From assembly GCF_039538005.1 (NCBI RefSeq), contig NZ_BAABBO010000009.1, positions 124,001-188,000 on the forward strand: a stretch of DNA of 64,000 bases. The letters are read 5' to 3'. Shown here piece by piece: positions 45,297 through 54,056 of this stretch (positions within the stretch are counted from its first letter, which is position 1; each line of letters begins with the position of its first letter). A model generated the notes under the pieces. It saw only the letters and a program-made list of their open reading frames with translations. It had not been told where the DNA came from and ran no database searches. The position numbers and the translations under genes were made by a program. This stretch comes from Allohahella marinimesophila (GTDB lineage Bacteria > Pseudomonadota > Gammaproteobacteria > Pseudomonadales > Oleiphilaceae).

Positions 45297-47834
45297 TCAA
45301 ACTTCCGATATTGCCTCGGCCGGCACAACATCGCCGGCGTTGCGGATAAAACCTTCGATGACTGCCCGCAGGCGGCTGGGTTTCAAGGGTTTGTGCAGTA
45401 GTACAATCGAGCGGTCGTCTATGGTAACGCCAATATCACCTGATACGATGAGCACCGGAATGTCGCGCTGGAGGCGCGCACGAAGAGTGCGAGCCAACGT
45501 CAGGCCAGTGTCTTCCCCCGGCAAGCGAAAGTCGAGCACCAGAAAATCTGGTTCCCACTGGTCCGTGAGCGCTTGCAGCGCCGCGGGCGTGGAAGCGACG
45601 GCATGGCAGTCCAGGCCCCAGTTCAGCAGCAAGCATCTGGTGGCTTTACGCGCCAGATAATCATCGTCTACCAATAGCACCCTGAGCTTTGAACTCGCTA
45701 TCCAGTCCGGACTCGAATCGTCCATGAGCTGTGGGGTCGAAGGCTGTTCGTGCACGACAGGCAGGCCGATACGGAACTGGCATCCGGCACCGGGCGTGGA
45801 CTCCAGCGTCAGCGAGAACCCCATGACTTCGGTGAGGCGTCTGCAGAGCGCCAGTCCAAGCCCCATGCCCTTGCTTCGATTTCGCTCTGGATTATGCAAT
45901 TGGTAAAAGGCTTCGAAGATGGGGCCGTGTTCGTGGGCAGCGATGCCTATGCCGTTGTCGGTTACGAGAATTTCACAGGTACTGCGCTCGCTATTAGGCA
46001 ACACGGCTATCGTCAACTGGCTGCAATTGGCATGTTGAACGGCGTTGTCCACCAGGATCGACAATATCCGAAACATCAGCACCGGGTCCGCATTGGCAGC
46101 CAGGCCCTCAAGACGTACAGGTTCGAAGACCAGCGTGACACCAGCCTTGGTGCAGACAGGCCGCATTGTTTCGGTAAAGCTGAGCAACAGCGGCCCGAGA
46201 GACAATGACTGCAACTGAGGCTCGAGCAGATCGTTGTCGAGCTTCGACAGATCGAACAGGGTATCGATGAGATTCACCAGGTCTCCCACGGCCTGCCGCA
46301 TATAGCGGCTGGTCTCGAGCAAATTGCCGGTGGGCCGTCTGCCAGATTTCGGCAGCCCTTCCGATAGCAGAGCCAGGGCATGTAGTGGCTGGCGAATATC
46401 GTGCGAGGCTGCCGCCAGAAAGCGGGCCTTCTCTTCGTTTGCCTGTTCGGCTTCCTGCTTCGCCCGCTGTAGCTCTGCCAGCGCCAGTTCAAGCTCTACT
46501 GTACGTGCACTCACCTGCTGCTCGAGCGCTTCCGAGGTCTGGCGCTCCACTGCGAGCAAACGAGCCTGGGTAGAGCGCGCCATCAATTCGTAATCGAGCG
46601 CTCGTTGCTTGGCCTGCATTTTCGAACGACGCTGCAACTTGACCCGCTCACTCACCGAGAGCAGGAAGATGACTGAAGACGCCACGCTGCCGAATAGCTG
46701 TAGATGCTCGGTGTACACGGTCATGGGCAGCCAGCCAACTTTATTGAGCGCCAGCAGAACAGTGCCGATGAAGAAGATGACCATGCCTGCAGAATAATAG
46801 ATGGCCGCCCAGTGTTGCCTCAGGCTGCTATAGATGCCGATCCATACACCGACCGCGACAAAGGCGAGGGCCTTGAGAATGATGAGCTGCCAGAACCAGT
46901 GAACCGGGATGGGAAACATGATCATTGACAGCCATGTGAAAGCGGACAGACAGATCATGGTCGACAAGATTCGGGTCGAGGACGAGCGATTGCCACGAGT
47001 GCGCATTTGCTCACGGGTGAACAGAATTGCCGCCATCTCCGCCAGCGTTATAAAGGTAAAGATGAGCCCGGTTGAACGCCATTCGTTATCAGAGAAAGCC
47101 CACTGTGCACCCACACCCTGAAGACTGCCCTGAACCAGTGCTATGCAGCCGATAAACACGCTGTAATAGGTCAAAGCAGCATCTCGTAGCACCCACCCGA
47201 CTATCAGTGAAATAGTCGCCAGTATACCCAGCGCACCGAGTGCAAAATGCAGGGCAGACAGCGTTTCGAGTTCGCTGACAAGATGTCTGGAATACGGAAC
47301 CACTGACATCGGAGCCTGAGAGGCCCAGTCAGTTTTCATATAAACGAACAGCGTGTACCGGCGCTCAGCTTCCATGTTCAGGGGCACGATGTGGTAGCGA
47401 CCAGGATAAGCCAGACGGTCCTGTGATGTGTCCAGTTCAAGTGGCTTTGCCGCAGGGTACTCGACCCACCAGACCCGCAACTCGCTCACATGCGTGTTAT
47501 GCAGCACCGCCACCCATTCATCATCGGCAAGCATCGATAAAGTAGCGAGGTCTGCCCTGAGCCAGAATCCATGACCATTGAAGCCTTCGTTGAAGACAGA
47601 TCCGTCAGGCGGCTCCCAGGCTGACAGTGGCAGCGACATGACACTTGACGGTGAGCGCTGCGGCTGGTCCGGCAGGCTATAAAGATATGGGGAGAGGTTT
47701 CCGGTCTTCAGGGCGGCTGACGTCAGCAAAAGCGCCGGGCTCGCCGACTCGTCTTCGAGAGAAGCCGAGGCCGTGCCTGCACAGGCGATCAGCCAGAGCA
47801 AGGTCAGGCCTATGACTGATAAAACAGGAGACAT
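45297..47834 (-). CDS. Hybrid sensor histidine kinase/response regulator, 7TMR-DISM type
   Basis: An 845-residue membrane kinase. Signal peptide, then a periplasmic 7TMR-DISMED2 domain (about 45-180), seven membrane helices (about 185-385), a coiled coil, the histidine box RFLAAASHDIRQPLHALALL, ATPase motifs (ILVDNAVQHA, VTDNGIGIAAHEHGPIFEAF, GMGLGLALCRRLTEVMG) and a C-terminal receiver (VLLVDDDYLARKA, FLVLDFRLPGED). It overlaps the upstream regulator gene by one base (TGATG), so translation is coupled and the pair is probably cognate. Confidence 0.92.
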   Translation of the reverse strand: MSPVLSVIGLTLLWLIACAGTASASLEDESASPALLLTSAALKTGNLSPYLYSLPDQPQRSPSSVMSLPLSAWEPPDGSVFNEGFNGHGFWLRADLATLSMLADDEWVAVLHNTHVSELRVWWVEYPAAKPLELDTSQDRLAYPGRYHIVPLNMEAERRYTLFVYMKTDWASQAPMSVVPYSRHLVSELETLSALHFALGALGILATISLIVGWVLRDAALTYYSVFIGCIALVQGSLQGVGAQWAFSDNEWRSTGLIFTFITLAEMAAILFTREQMRTRGNRSSSTRILSTMICLSAFTWLSMIMFPIPVHWFWQLIILKALAFVAVGVWIGIYSSLRQHWAAIYYSAGMVIFFIGTVLLALNKVGWLPMTVYTEHLQLFGSVASSVIFLLSVSERVKLQRRSKMQAKQRALDYELMARSTQARLLAVERQTSEALEQQVSARTVELELALAELQRAKQEAEQANEEKARFLAAASHDIRQPLHALALLSEGLPKSGRRPTGNLLETSRYMRQAVGDLVNLIDTLFDLSKLDNDLLEPQLQSLSLGPLLLSFTETMRPVCTKAGVTLVFEPVRLEGLAANADPVLMFRILSILVDNAVQHANCSQLTIAVLPNSERSTCEILVTDNGIGIAAHEHGPIFEAFYQLHNPERNRSKGMGLGLALCRRLTEVMGFSLTLESTPGAGCQFRIGLPVVHEQPSTPQLMDDSSPDWIASSKLRVLLVDDDYLARKATRCLLLNWGLDCHAVASTPAALQALTDQWEPDFLVLDFRLPGEDTGLTLARTLRARLQRDIPVLIVSGDIGVTIDDRSIVLLHKPLKPSRLRAVIEGFIRNAGDVVPAEAISEV

Positions 47835-48520
47835 CAGACCCAGCCCAGGCGGATTCCCTTGACGACGCAGGCAGTTCGGTTTGGCACCTGCATTTTCTGG
47901 AAAAGGGCTCGCAGATGCGTCCTGAGCGTAGAATCGGAGATACCGAGTTCCTTGCAGATCTGGCTGTTTTCCAGACCGGTTGCCAGCTTCTGCAACACTT
48001 CCAGCTCCCGCGAGGTAATATCGTCCAGCGTTTCCCCAGGGCAGACATGAGACAGACCCATTTCAAACACCGTGTCACCTGCCAGCAATCGACTGCAGAT
48101 TGACTCCAGACTGGCATCGTCACTTCGCTTCGAAATCAGCCCAAGCGCGCCACGACGCCTTGCCGTCTCTACTGCCAGTGCATCGACCGCCCCCGTCAGA
48201 ATAGCGATGGGCTGCCAGATACCCTCGTTTTGAAGGTCCACCAGCAAATCCAGGCCGTTTACGTCTGGCAGATTGATGTCGAGAAACACCAGGTCGAAAG
48301 GTTGATGTGTGAGTAGTGGCCGCGCAGCTGAGCCGCTAGTCGCGACCTGAAGACTAGCCTTGGGAAATATCCTGTGCACCGCGGATCGGAAACCTTCGGC
48401 GTACATGGGGTGGTCTTCGATCAGCAGAAACGACAACAGACCCTGCATTGGTTCGGTCATCAGTAGCTGGCGGTCATCTTCAAGCTGAGGGGCATACGCC
48501 TCGTGAACAGTCATATCCAA
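47834..48520 (-). CDS. LuxR-family response regulator
   Basis: A 228-residue regulator with a receiver (FLLIEDHPMYAEGF, phosphoacceptor Asp81 in DLVFLDINLPDVNG, switch Thr in AILTGAVDA, Lys in LISKRS) and a C-terminal LuxR helix-turn-helix (TSRELEVLQKLATGLENSQI, STLRTHLRALFQKM). It is coupled to the hybrid kinase gene. A close paralogue is encoded divergently at 48711-49346, with a nearly identical C-terminus ending NRTACVVKxxRLGWV. Confidence 0.92.
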   Translation of the reverse strand: MDMTVHEAYAPQLEDDRQLLMTEPMQGLLSFLLIEDHPMYAEGFRSAVHRIFPKASLQVATSGSAARPLLTHQPFDLVFLDINLPDVNGLDLLVDLQNEGIWQPIAILTGAVDALAVETARRRGALGLISKRSDDASLESICSRLLAGDTVFEMGLSHVCPGETLDDITSRELEVLQKLATGLENSQICKELGISDSTLRTHLRALFQKMQVPNRTACVVKGIRLGWV

Positions 48521-48710
48521 GTCCCTGATCCTGCTGCACTATTTTTATAAGGTTAACTAAATGCAATCATAAAGGCTTATTCGAAGCCTGACCGGATAAC
48601 GGTCACATTCCGATCATAGATATGCCTTATAGCCAATAGGCAGCGAAGACTCGTCCGCTATGATGACGGCTCTCGGAGACAGTGCGCGCTACGCTGTCAG
48701 GGTGACCGTG

Positions 48711-49346
48711 ATGCCGTTCAAGGATGAAGACACTCCCATGAAAACACCTCTGCGTTTCCTGCTCATCGAAGATCAGCCCTTCTATGCCGACGGCTTTCGA
48801 GCCGCTATCAAACGCCGAATACCAGGCTCCCACATCGTTCAGGTGGCTAGTGGCGGTGAGGCCAGGTCGGCCCTCAAGAGCTGCCGTTTCGACCTTGTCT
48901 TTGTCGATATCCAATTGAGGTCCGGCAGTGTGTTCGCGCTGCTTGACGAATTTCAGCGGAGCCAGCCCCAGCTCTCTGTCGTGGTCCTGCTTGAACGCCT
49001 CGATGCGCTATTGCTGGAGCGCGTGCGCAACTCGTTTGCCCGTGGCGCGCTTCTGAAGAACTGTACCGAAGATGAAATCGACACGATCTGTCGTCGCATC
49101 ACCGACAACGCGGCCACTCTCGATTTGCCCCGCCCGGCACCAATGGCAGACGTGGAAATGCTGACCGCGCGTGAAGTCGATGTGCTGGAGAAACTGGTAG
49201 AAGGCATCGATAACAGCCAGATCTGCCAGGCCTGTGGTATCTCCGGCTCCACCCTGCGCACCCACCTGCGAAGAATGTTCAGGAAACTTGAGGTGACCAA
49301 CAGAACAGCTTGCGTCGTCAAAGCCATGCGGCTTGGCTGGGTTTAG
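48711..49346 (+). CDS. LuxR-family response regulator, divergent paralogue
   Basis: A 211-residue regulator; the ATG at 48711 has AGGG eight bases upstream, while a second ATG at 48738 is less well placed. The receiver keeps the acidic pair (LLIEDQPFYADGF) and Asp66 (DLVFVDIQLR), but the Ser/Thr switch position is Leu (VVLLERLDA), and the segment before the conserved Lys is shortened (GALLKNCTED). The LuxR domain is intact (TAREVDVLEKLVEGIDNSQI). It is a paralogue of the neighbouring regulator with a receiver that may not respond normally to phosphorylation. Confidence 0.88.
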   Translation: MPFKDEDTPMKTPLRFLLIEDQPFYADGFRAAIKRRIPGSHIVQVASGGEARSALKSCRFDLVFVDIQLRSGSVFALLDEFQRSQPQLSVVVLLERLDALLLERVRNSFARGALLKNCTEDEIDTICRRITDNAATLDLPRPAPMADVEMLTAREVDVLEKLVEGIDNSQICQACGISGSTLRTHLRRMFRKLEVTNRTACVVKAMRLGWV

Positions 49347-49391
49347 CCGATCAGTGTGAACGGGTCCACATAAGCTCGGCAAAACAATCGA

Positions 49392-50129
49392 TTGTCGTCC
49401 AATCCGACGATGCTGACCCGGCTGAATGCCCGGCTGGGGACGAACGAACGCGAAAAGCTGGAGAAACATACGGCCAGTGTTCGTGAAGTGGAGCAGCGCA
49501 TTCTTGATGGCGGCAGCCAGGGTGGTGTCTGCACCACTGGCAACTTCAACAGCGGTGGGTTTACCGTACCTGAAGGCTGGCATGGGTACCCACCCAAGAT
49601 ACACCTCGACGAGCATTTCGAGACGATCGGCAAGTTGCAGATGGATCTGATAACCCAGTCTTTCGCCTGTGACATGACCCGTGTCGCGACCCTGATGTGG
49701 TCGCACCCGGTCAGTCCTACCCGTGTAGAAAACATCGACCAGGGACATCACGACACCTCGCACTACGGTAATCGTGATAGTGCGACTGCCCAGAAATTCG
49801 TCCAGTACAAGCAGTACTTCATGCGGCAGTTTCGCTACCTGATCGAAAGCCTGGACAGCCGATTGGATAGCGATGGCAACAGCCTGCTGTTCAACTCCAT
49901 CATTTTCCTTTGTTCGGAGCTGGGCGACAGTAATGACCACGATCACAAGGACATGCCGTTCATCCTGGCAGGCAATGCTGGTGGTGCATTGCAGACCGGT
50001 CGCTACCTGGATTTCGACGGCGATGCCCATACCAAACTGCTGGTATCTATTGCCAACATGATGGATGTATCAATTGACAGCTTTGGCTACACCGGGCATG
50101 GCCGAGGAGGTCTGAGCGGCCTGGTCTGA
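49392..50129 (+). pseudogene. DUF1552 protein, N-terminal half missing
   Basis: The open frame (245 residues from a TTG at 49392) matches the C-terminal half of DUF1552 proteins: LTRLNARLGTNEREKLEKH, VREVEQRI, KIHLDEHFETIGKLQMDLI, GHHDTSHYG, LCSELGDSNDHDHKDMPFIL. Full-length members are usually over 400 residues with an export signal; here no signal or N-terminal part exists. The frame is closed by TAA at 49371 just upstream, and no ribosome site precedes the TTG. The usual partner (DUF1587/1588/1592/1595) is absent. It is probably a deletion remnant. Confidence 0.7.
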
Positions 50130-50216
50130 CCGAAAACGCCTATCCCCCGCTGGACTGACAGCGAAAGGCGCTGGACCGAGGCCGTTGACCCAAGTGGCGG
50201 CCTCTGTTCTCCCATT

Positions 50217-50248
50217 GGCCGACGATCGTATGATCGCCGGCCTTTTTT
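50217..50248 (+). terminator. Rho-independent terminator after the DUF1552 remnant
   Basis: GGCCGACGATC / GATCGCCGGCC forms an 11-bp stem with one A-C mismatch and a GTAT loop, followed by six T on the plus strand. Confidence 0.85.
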
Positions 50249-50288
50249 ATACCCGTCCGAACCGCCAGCACAGAGTGTTCAATGACTT

Positions 50289-51137
50289 TCAGGTACTGGC
50301 TCGCACCACTCTGAACAGACACTTCTGCAGCGCCCCAAACTGGCGACCGATCTCGGTATGGTCGGGATTGATGACGTCCACCTGCGGAAACCCTATTGCC
50401 TCGAACGCCTCGACGATCTCTGGTTCCCCAGTGAAATGCAGAGGAACCCGCTGACGCGTCAGCATTTCGATAGCGACCAGGCCGAGCTTCAGCATCTTCG
50501 ACTCGTCATACACTGGTAGACGTGGCCAGATCTCGAAGAGGTAGCTGCTGCTGGGAAAAGTCGACAACTCGGCGTGAAGCCTCTGCCAGAACTCATGTAT
50601 CACAGGCAGCCTGAAATAATTCACCAGGCCTTCAGTAATGATCAGCAAAGGCTTGGCCGGATCGACATTGGCAGCCAGAACTGACGGCAGACTCATGGCG
50701 CCACTTTCACGAAGTATATTGATGTCACAGAGCGTCAGACGCTTATCCTGCTTCTGGGCAGGCGTGAGCCGCTCGCGTTTCCAGGCCATCATCTGTGGCA
50801 GGTCAGCTTCGATATAGCGAAGGTCTCTGTCCGGATAAGCCTCCAGCATTCGCAGCGCACGTCCTGAGAGCCCGCTGGCTATTTCCAGGATCTGAGTGGT
50901 GCCATTTTCAATGTCCGCGCGAACCAGGTCGTCCATGAGCTGGTGCCTGACCAACAGCATGGATTCGAGGTTACTGCCATAAATCTGCTGGCTGATCCAT
51001 CCAAAGGGCTGCTGCGCTCGATACAGGACCCGACCCAGGCCAGACCCCAGGTGTGGGGGCGACAGATCATGACGACACCACACCTGTCCAGTGAAGTGGC
51101 CGGTAAGACTCACGGGCGAACTATCAGTTTTCGCCAT
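50289..51137 (-). CDS. Class I SAM-dependent methyltransferase, LCM-like family
   Basis: A 282-residue cytoplasmic protein from the ATG at 51137, which has AGGAGGG seven bases upstream; the frame continues 27 residues further without a ribosome site. The SAM-binding region reads TQILEIASGLSGRALRMLEA, followed by YIEADLP and ITEGLVNYF, as in the leucine-carboxyl-methyltransferase-like family (often called polyketide O-methyltransferases). Substrate unknown; the neighbours give no hint. Confidence 0.82.
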   Translation of the reverse strand: MAKTDSSPVSLTGHFTGQVWCRHDLSPPHLGSGLGRVLYRAQQPFGWISQQIYGSNLESMLLVRHQLMDDLVRADIENGTTQILEIASGLSGRALRMLEAYPDRDLRYIEADLPQMMAWKRERLTPAQKQDKRLTLCDINILRESGAMSLPSVLAANVDPAKPLLIITEGLVNYFRLPVIHEFWQRLHAELSTFPSSSYLFEIWPRLPVYDESKMLKLGLVAIEMLTRQRVPLHFTGEPEIVEAFEAIGFPQVDVINPDHTEIGRQFGALQKCLFRVVRAST

Positions 51138-51356
51138 GGCAGACCCTCCTGTTGATGGCATAAAAGCGGATGCAACTATACAAGCCACTGGAGAATCGTA
51201 GCATGCAATCCACCTCACCCTGTTCTCGCCAGGACGCGATTTCTTGCACTTGATGAAATGGATGGTGGTGGAGAGGTAAGACTCAATGGAATGGAATAAG
51301 GCTAAGCGACGGCACCCATCATGGGCGCCCCTGGCGAGCGCCCACGATATCTGGGT

Positions 51357-52541
51357 TTAGAGCTGTTCCAGATAGAAACGCTGATTGTCGCCAGCGTGGC
51401 AGTTGTACTGCGTGGCATTGGCCAGATTGTTTCGATCGCCCCCGAAAATATCGAGGCAGATGCCACTGTGTTTGAAAGCCAGGTGCCTGAGACTACCACC
51501 AAGATCGGCCATCCTGATCTTCTGGTTGTCGCCGCCGTGACAGCTCCACTGATGAACGTTGGCACCGGCACCGCGTGAGACGCCCTGCACATCGACACAC
51601 TTGCCACTATGCACGTTCTGCAGGAAGACATAGCCATCACCGGCATCGAGCATACGGAAACGCTGATTATTTCCACCGTGGCAATCATATTGCAGAATGT
51701 TGGCACCGTCTGCAGTCGACCAGTTGGCTATATCAAGGCAACGACCACTGTGCCTTGCTCTGAGCTGGTAGACAGCCTGACCCTGGGGCGCAGACAGGAA
51801 GCCGGCAATCTCGTTACGTACGTTGTTAAGCGCCATGGCCGCGTCAGCTTCGTTCTGTTGACCAGCAGGGACACCACAAGGCAAGCCCCTGCAACTCAGA
51901 CGAGGGTTGGACATCATCGGCACCCACTGGGTATTGAAGACGCCCGGGTAGGCCATCGTCGTGGCAAATACGCCGTCTACACCATGACCAAGCGCATAAC
52001 GGAAGCGTGAACCGCCACCGTCGCCCTGGCGGCGAGAGTGTGAGAGACCCATGGTATGACCCAGCTCATGTGCCAGCACCTGTGCGCCACAGCCTGGCCC
52101 TACGACGTTGAAGGCCCAGTCGCGGGACACCGCAACATACCCGACTCCACAGGCGCCCGTGCGGTGTAACTGTGTAACATAGTCGGCACCGACTTCCCTG
52201 CGCTTCTGCGCAATAGCGCCATCGACCCGAATGTTGCCGAGCACTTCGCCCATGCTGTTGCCAGGACTGTTCCGGTGCATGGTGCCCACCAGGCGGAACT
52301 GGATATCAATCTGACTGGCGCTGAAAATATTGTTGACCTGGGACACCCAGCCCCGCATTGCGGTATCAACCTGACCATTGAATCGGTTTCTGGACTCGTC
52401 GTCATAGACCACCAGCAGGTCGACCGTTGCGGCCTGTGCGGGCAGTAAGGCACCCACTGTCATAAGGGCTGCTGCTCCGAGCGCTGTCGTTCGGACGATT
52501 CGGCTACTGAACCGCTTGACCCGTTTGCTGAATGAATCCAT
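51357..52541 (-). CDS. Secreted metzincin metalloprotease with ricin-type lectin domain
   Basis: A 394-residue protein from the ATG at 52541 (AGGAGA eight bases upstream). Signal peptide to about residue 37; the catalytic domain starts at once (TVDLLVVYDDESRNRF) with no prodomain. The zinc motif HELGHTMGLSH has His158, Glu159, His162 and His168; the Met-turn is TTMAYPG (Met196). A ricin-type beta-trefoil occupies about 258-394, with three repeats ending NQRFRM, NQKIRM and NQRFYL, a variant of the QxW motif. It probably cleaves extracellular glycoproteins or binds surface glycans. The gene 28 bp upstream encodes a prodomain-like protein. Confidence 0.9.
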   Translation of the reverse strand: MDSFSKRVKRFSSRIVRTTALGAAALMTVGALLPAQAATVDLLVVYDDESRNRFNGQVDTAMRGWVSQVNNIFSASQIDIQFRLVGTMHRNSPGNSMGEVLGNIRVDGAIAQKRREVGADYVTQLHRTGACGVGYVAVSRDWAFNVVGPGCGAQVLAHELGHTMGLSHSRRQGDGGGSRFRYALGHGVDGVFATTMAYPGVFNTQWVPMMSNPRLSCRGLPCGVPAGQQNEADAAMALNNVRNEIAGFLSAPQGQAVYQLRARHSGRCLDIANWSTADGANILQYDCHGGNNQRFRMLDAGDGYVFLQNVHSGKCVDVQGVSRGAGANVHQWSCHGGDNQKIRMADLGGSLRHLAFKHSGICLDIFGGDRNNLANATQYNCHAGDNQRFYLEQL

Positions 52542-52569
52542 GTATTGCTCTCCTGTCTGTCTGTTTTTC

Positions 52570-53442
52570 TTATGGTTGATCATGTGAGTGGCCAGCGTGC
52601 TCGCCGAAGGTTTCAGGCTCCAGATACACGACCTGAGACGGGGGACTTTCAATCAGCTCCGGGGGCACGACTATTTGCTGATCCTGCCCTTTGAAGAGGG
52701 TAGCGCCGCTGGCTATCCAGCCCTCGCTGCCATGGGCCTGAAGTTCAAAGATGCCGTCCGGCGTGGATATCCCACCCATGATCAGATCACCGCCCCGGGT
52801 GAGGGTAAATTCGTTTGGCGCATCGAGACCCGCGAGCTGGCCGGTCCAGGTGACGTTGCGACCGTTGTCTTCACTGCGCACGTCCTCGATGTAGGCCACG
52901 AGGGTCGTGTTCAGTTGGGCTATGGGGATCTCGAGCGTGTCGCCGGGCACTAGCGACTCGATCTTGAGCGGGTCGATGCGGACAAACTCGCGCCCGTCCT
53001 GCATTTCCTCCGCACTCAGGCCGAAGGACTGAGAAGGTGTCTCCAGCGGCTGCCAGGCCTCTGGCTCCTGGCTTGCGAGCCACAGCGCCCGAGGGTCGAA
53101 GTGCTGATTGTTACGGCGGACACTGACTGCGGTCACCCGATCCTGAAAGCTTGGGTAGTCCGGATTGCTGTCCGGCTGCTGGAGCAGGTCGACGACAGGG
53201 TCCGGCGTCGGCAATGAATCTGCGGCTTTACCAAGGTCAGATGGTACGGATCGAGGAAGTGCTGCAGTTGTCTGTTGGACCGGCGCCGCTGGAACCGTCT
53301 GGCTGGCTTGTCTGGCTTGAGTAAGCGATGAAGGTGACGACGCTTCAGCCTGCTCGGACTGGCTGTCTGCAATCATCCAGAGCAGCCCACCGAACGCCAG
53401 TGCATTGACCCCTGCGATGTATCCAACGAATGAGTATTTCAT
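52570..53442 (-). CDS. Membrane-anchored protein resembling a metalloprotease prodomain
   Basis: A 290-residue protein from the ATG at 53442 (MKYSFVGYIAGVNALAFGGL; the frame extends 13 residues further). One N-terminal membrane segment, a Ser/Gln/Pro-rich linker (about 28-100), then a strand-rich domain of about 150 residues with TWTGQLAGLDAPNEFTLTRG and PDGIFELQAHGSEGW. This pattern resembles the N-terminal prodomain of bacterial metzincins, but no protease motif is present. The C-terminus has histidines (EHAGHSHDQP). It is 28 bp upstream of a metzincin lacking a prodomain, so a tethered inhibitor or folding-helper role is inferred. Confidence 0.6.
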   Translation of the reverse strand: MKYSFVGYIAGVNALAFGGLLWMIADSQSEQAEASSPSSLTQARQASQTVPAAPVQQTTAALPRSVPSDLGKAADSLPTPDPVVDLLQQPDSNPDYPSFQDRVTAVSVRRNNQHFDPRALWLASQEPEAWQPLETPSQSFGLSAEEMQDGREFVRIDPLKIESLVPGDTLEIPIAQLNTTLVAYIEDVRSEDNGRNVTWTGQLAGLDAPNEFTLTRGGDLIMGGISTPDGIFELQAHGSEGWIASGATLFKGQDQQIVVPPELIESPPSQVVYLEPETFGEHAGHSHDQP

Positions 53443-53681
53443 TGACCGGCTCAACTTCACGAAGAATATTGACCCGGACAATATGGCTTTCGCGCCACTT
53501 CGGCATCGTCGGAACCGACGAGTTGAGGCAGAAAGGTGTCAGCGCTGTGACAGAGCTCACGCCCTTGTAGAGACTATTGATACCCCCCACATTCAAACCC
53601 CTCCCGGCGCCAGCGCGTACACCTGCCTGAGCGCGACGACTTTGAACGCCAGCCGACACACTGGCGATGGAGGAATGCCGA

Positions 53682-54056
53682 ATGACAGAACATGTTATGA
53701 CAGTTGCCGGGTGGGCCGCAGCAGCCATTGAAATTGCAGGCATTGCCATCATCGTTGCTGTGTCGGCCTATGCGCTATTCGTCATGGTGGCCGGTCTTGT
53801 GAAGCGCAGCGACCTGAGAGCGGCTTTTCAGACATCCCGGCAGTCACTTGGCCAGGGCATCTTGCTGGGACTTGAATTTCTGGTAGCGGCTGACATCATT
53901 CATACGGTGGCCGTTGAGCTCACCTGGGACACCATAGGTGTACTCGCGGCTGTTGTCGTTATCCGCACATTTCTGAGTTTCACCCTGAATGTGGAACTGA
54001 CAGGCCGATGGCCATGGCAGGAAAGCAAGCGTGAGGATCCGGACCTGTCGTCCTAG
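53682..54056 (+). CDS. DUF1622 family membrane protein
   Basis: A 124-residue inner-membrane protein from the ATG at 53682, with GGAGGA seven bases upstream. Three membrane helices are visible (about 10-35, 60-80, 85-105), with the family segment LGQGILLGLEFLVAADIIHT. DUF1622 proteins are small and uncharacterised. The last four bases overlap the convergent lipase-foldase gene. Confidence 0.87.
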   Translation: MTEHVMTVAGWAAAAIEIAGIAIIVAVSAYALFVMVAGLVKRSDLRAAFQTSRQSLGQGILLGLEFLVAADIIHTVAVELTWDTIGVLAAVVVIRTFLSFTLNVELTGRWPWQESKREDPDLSS

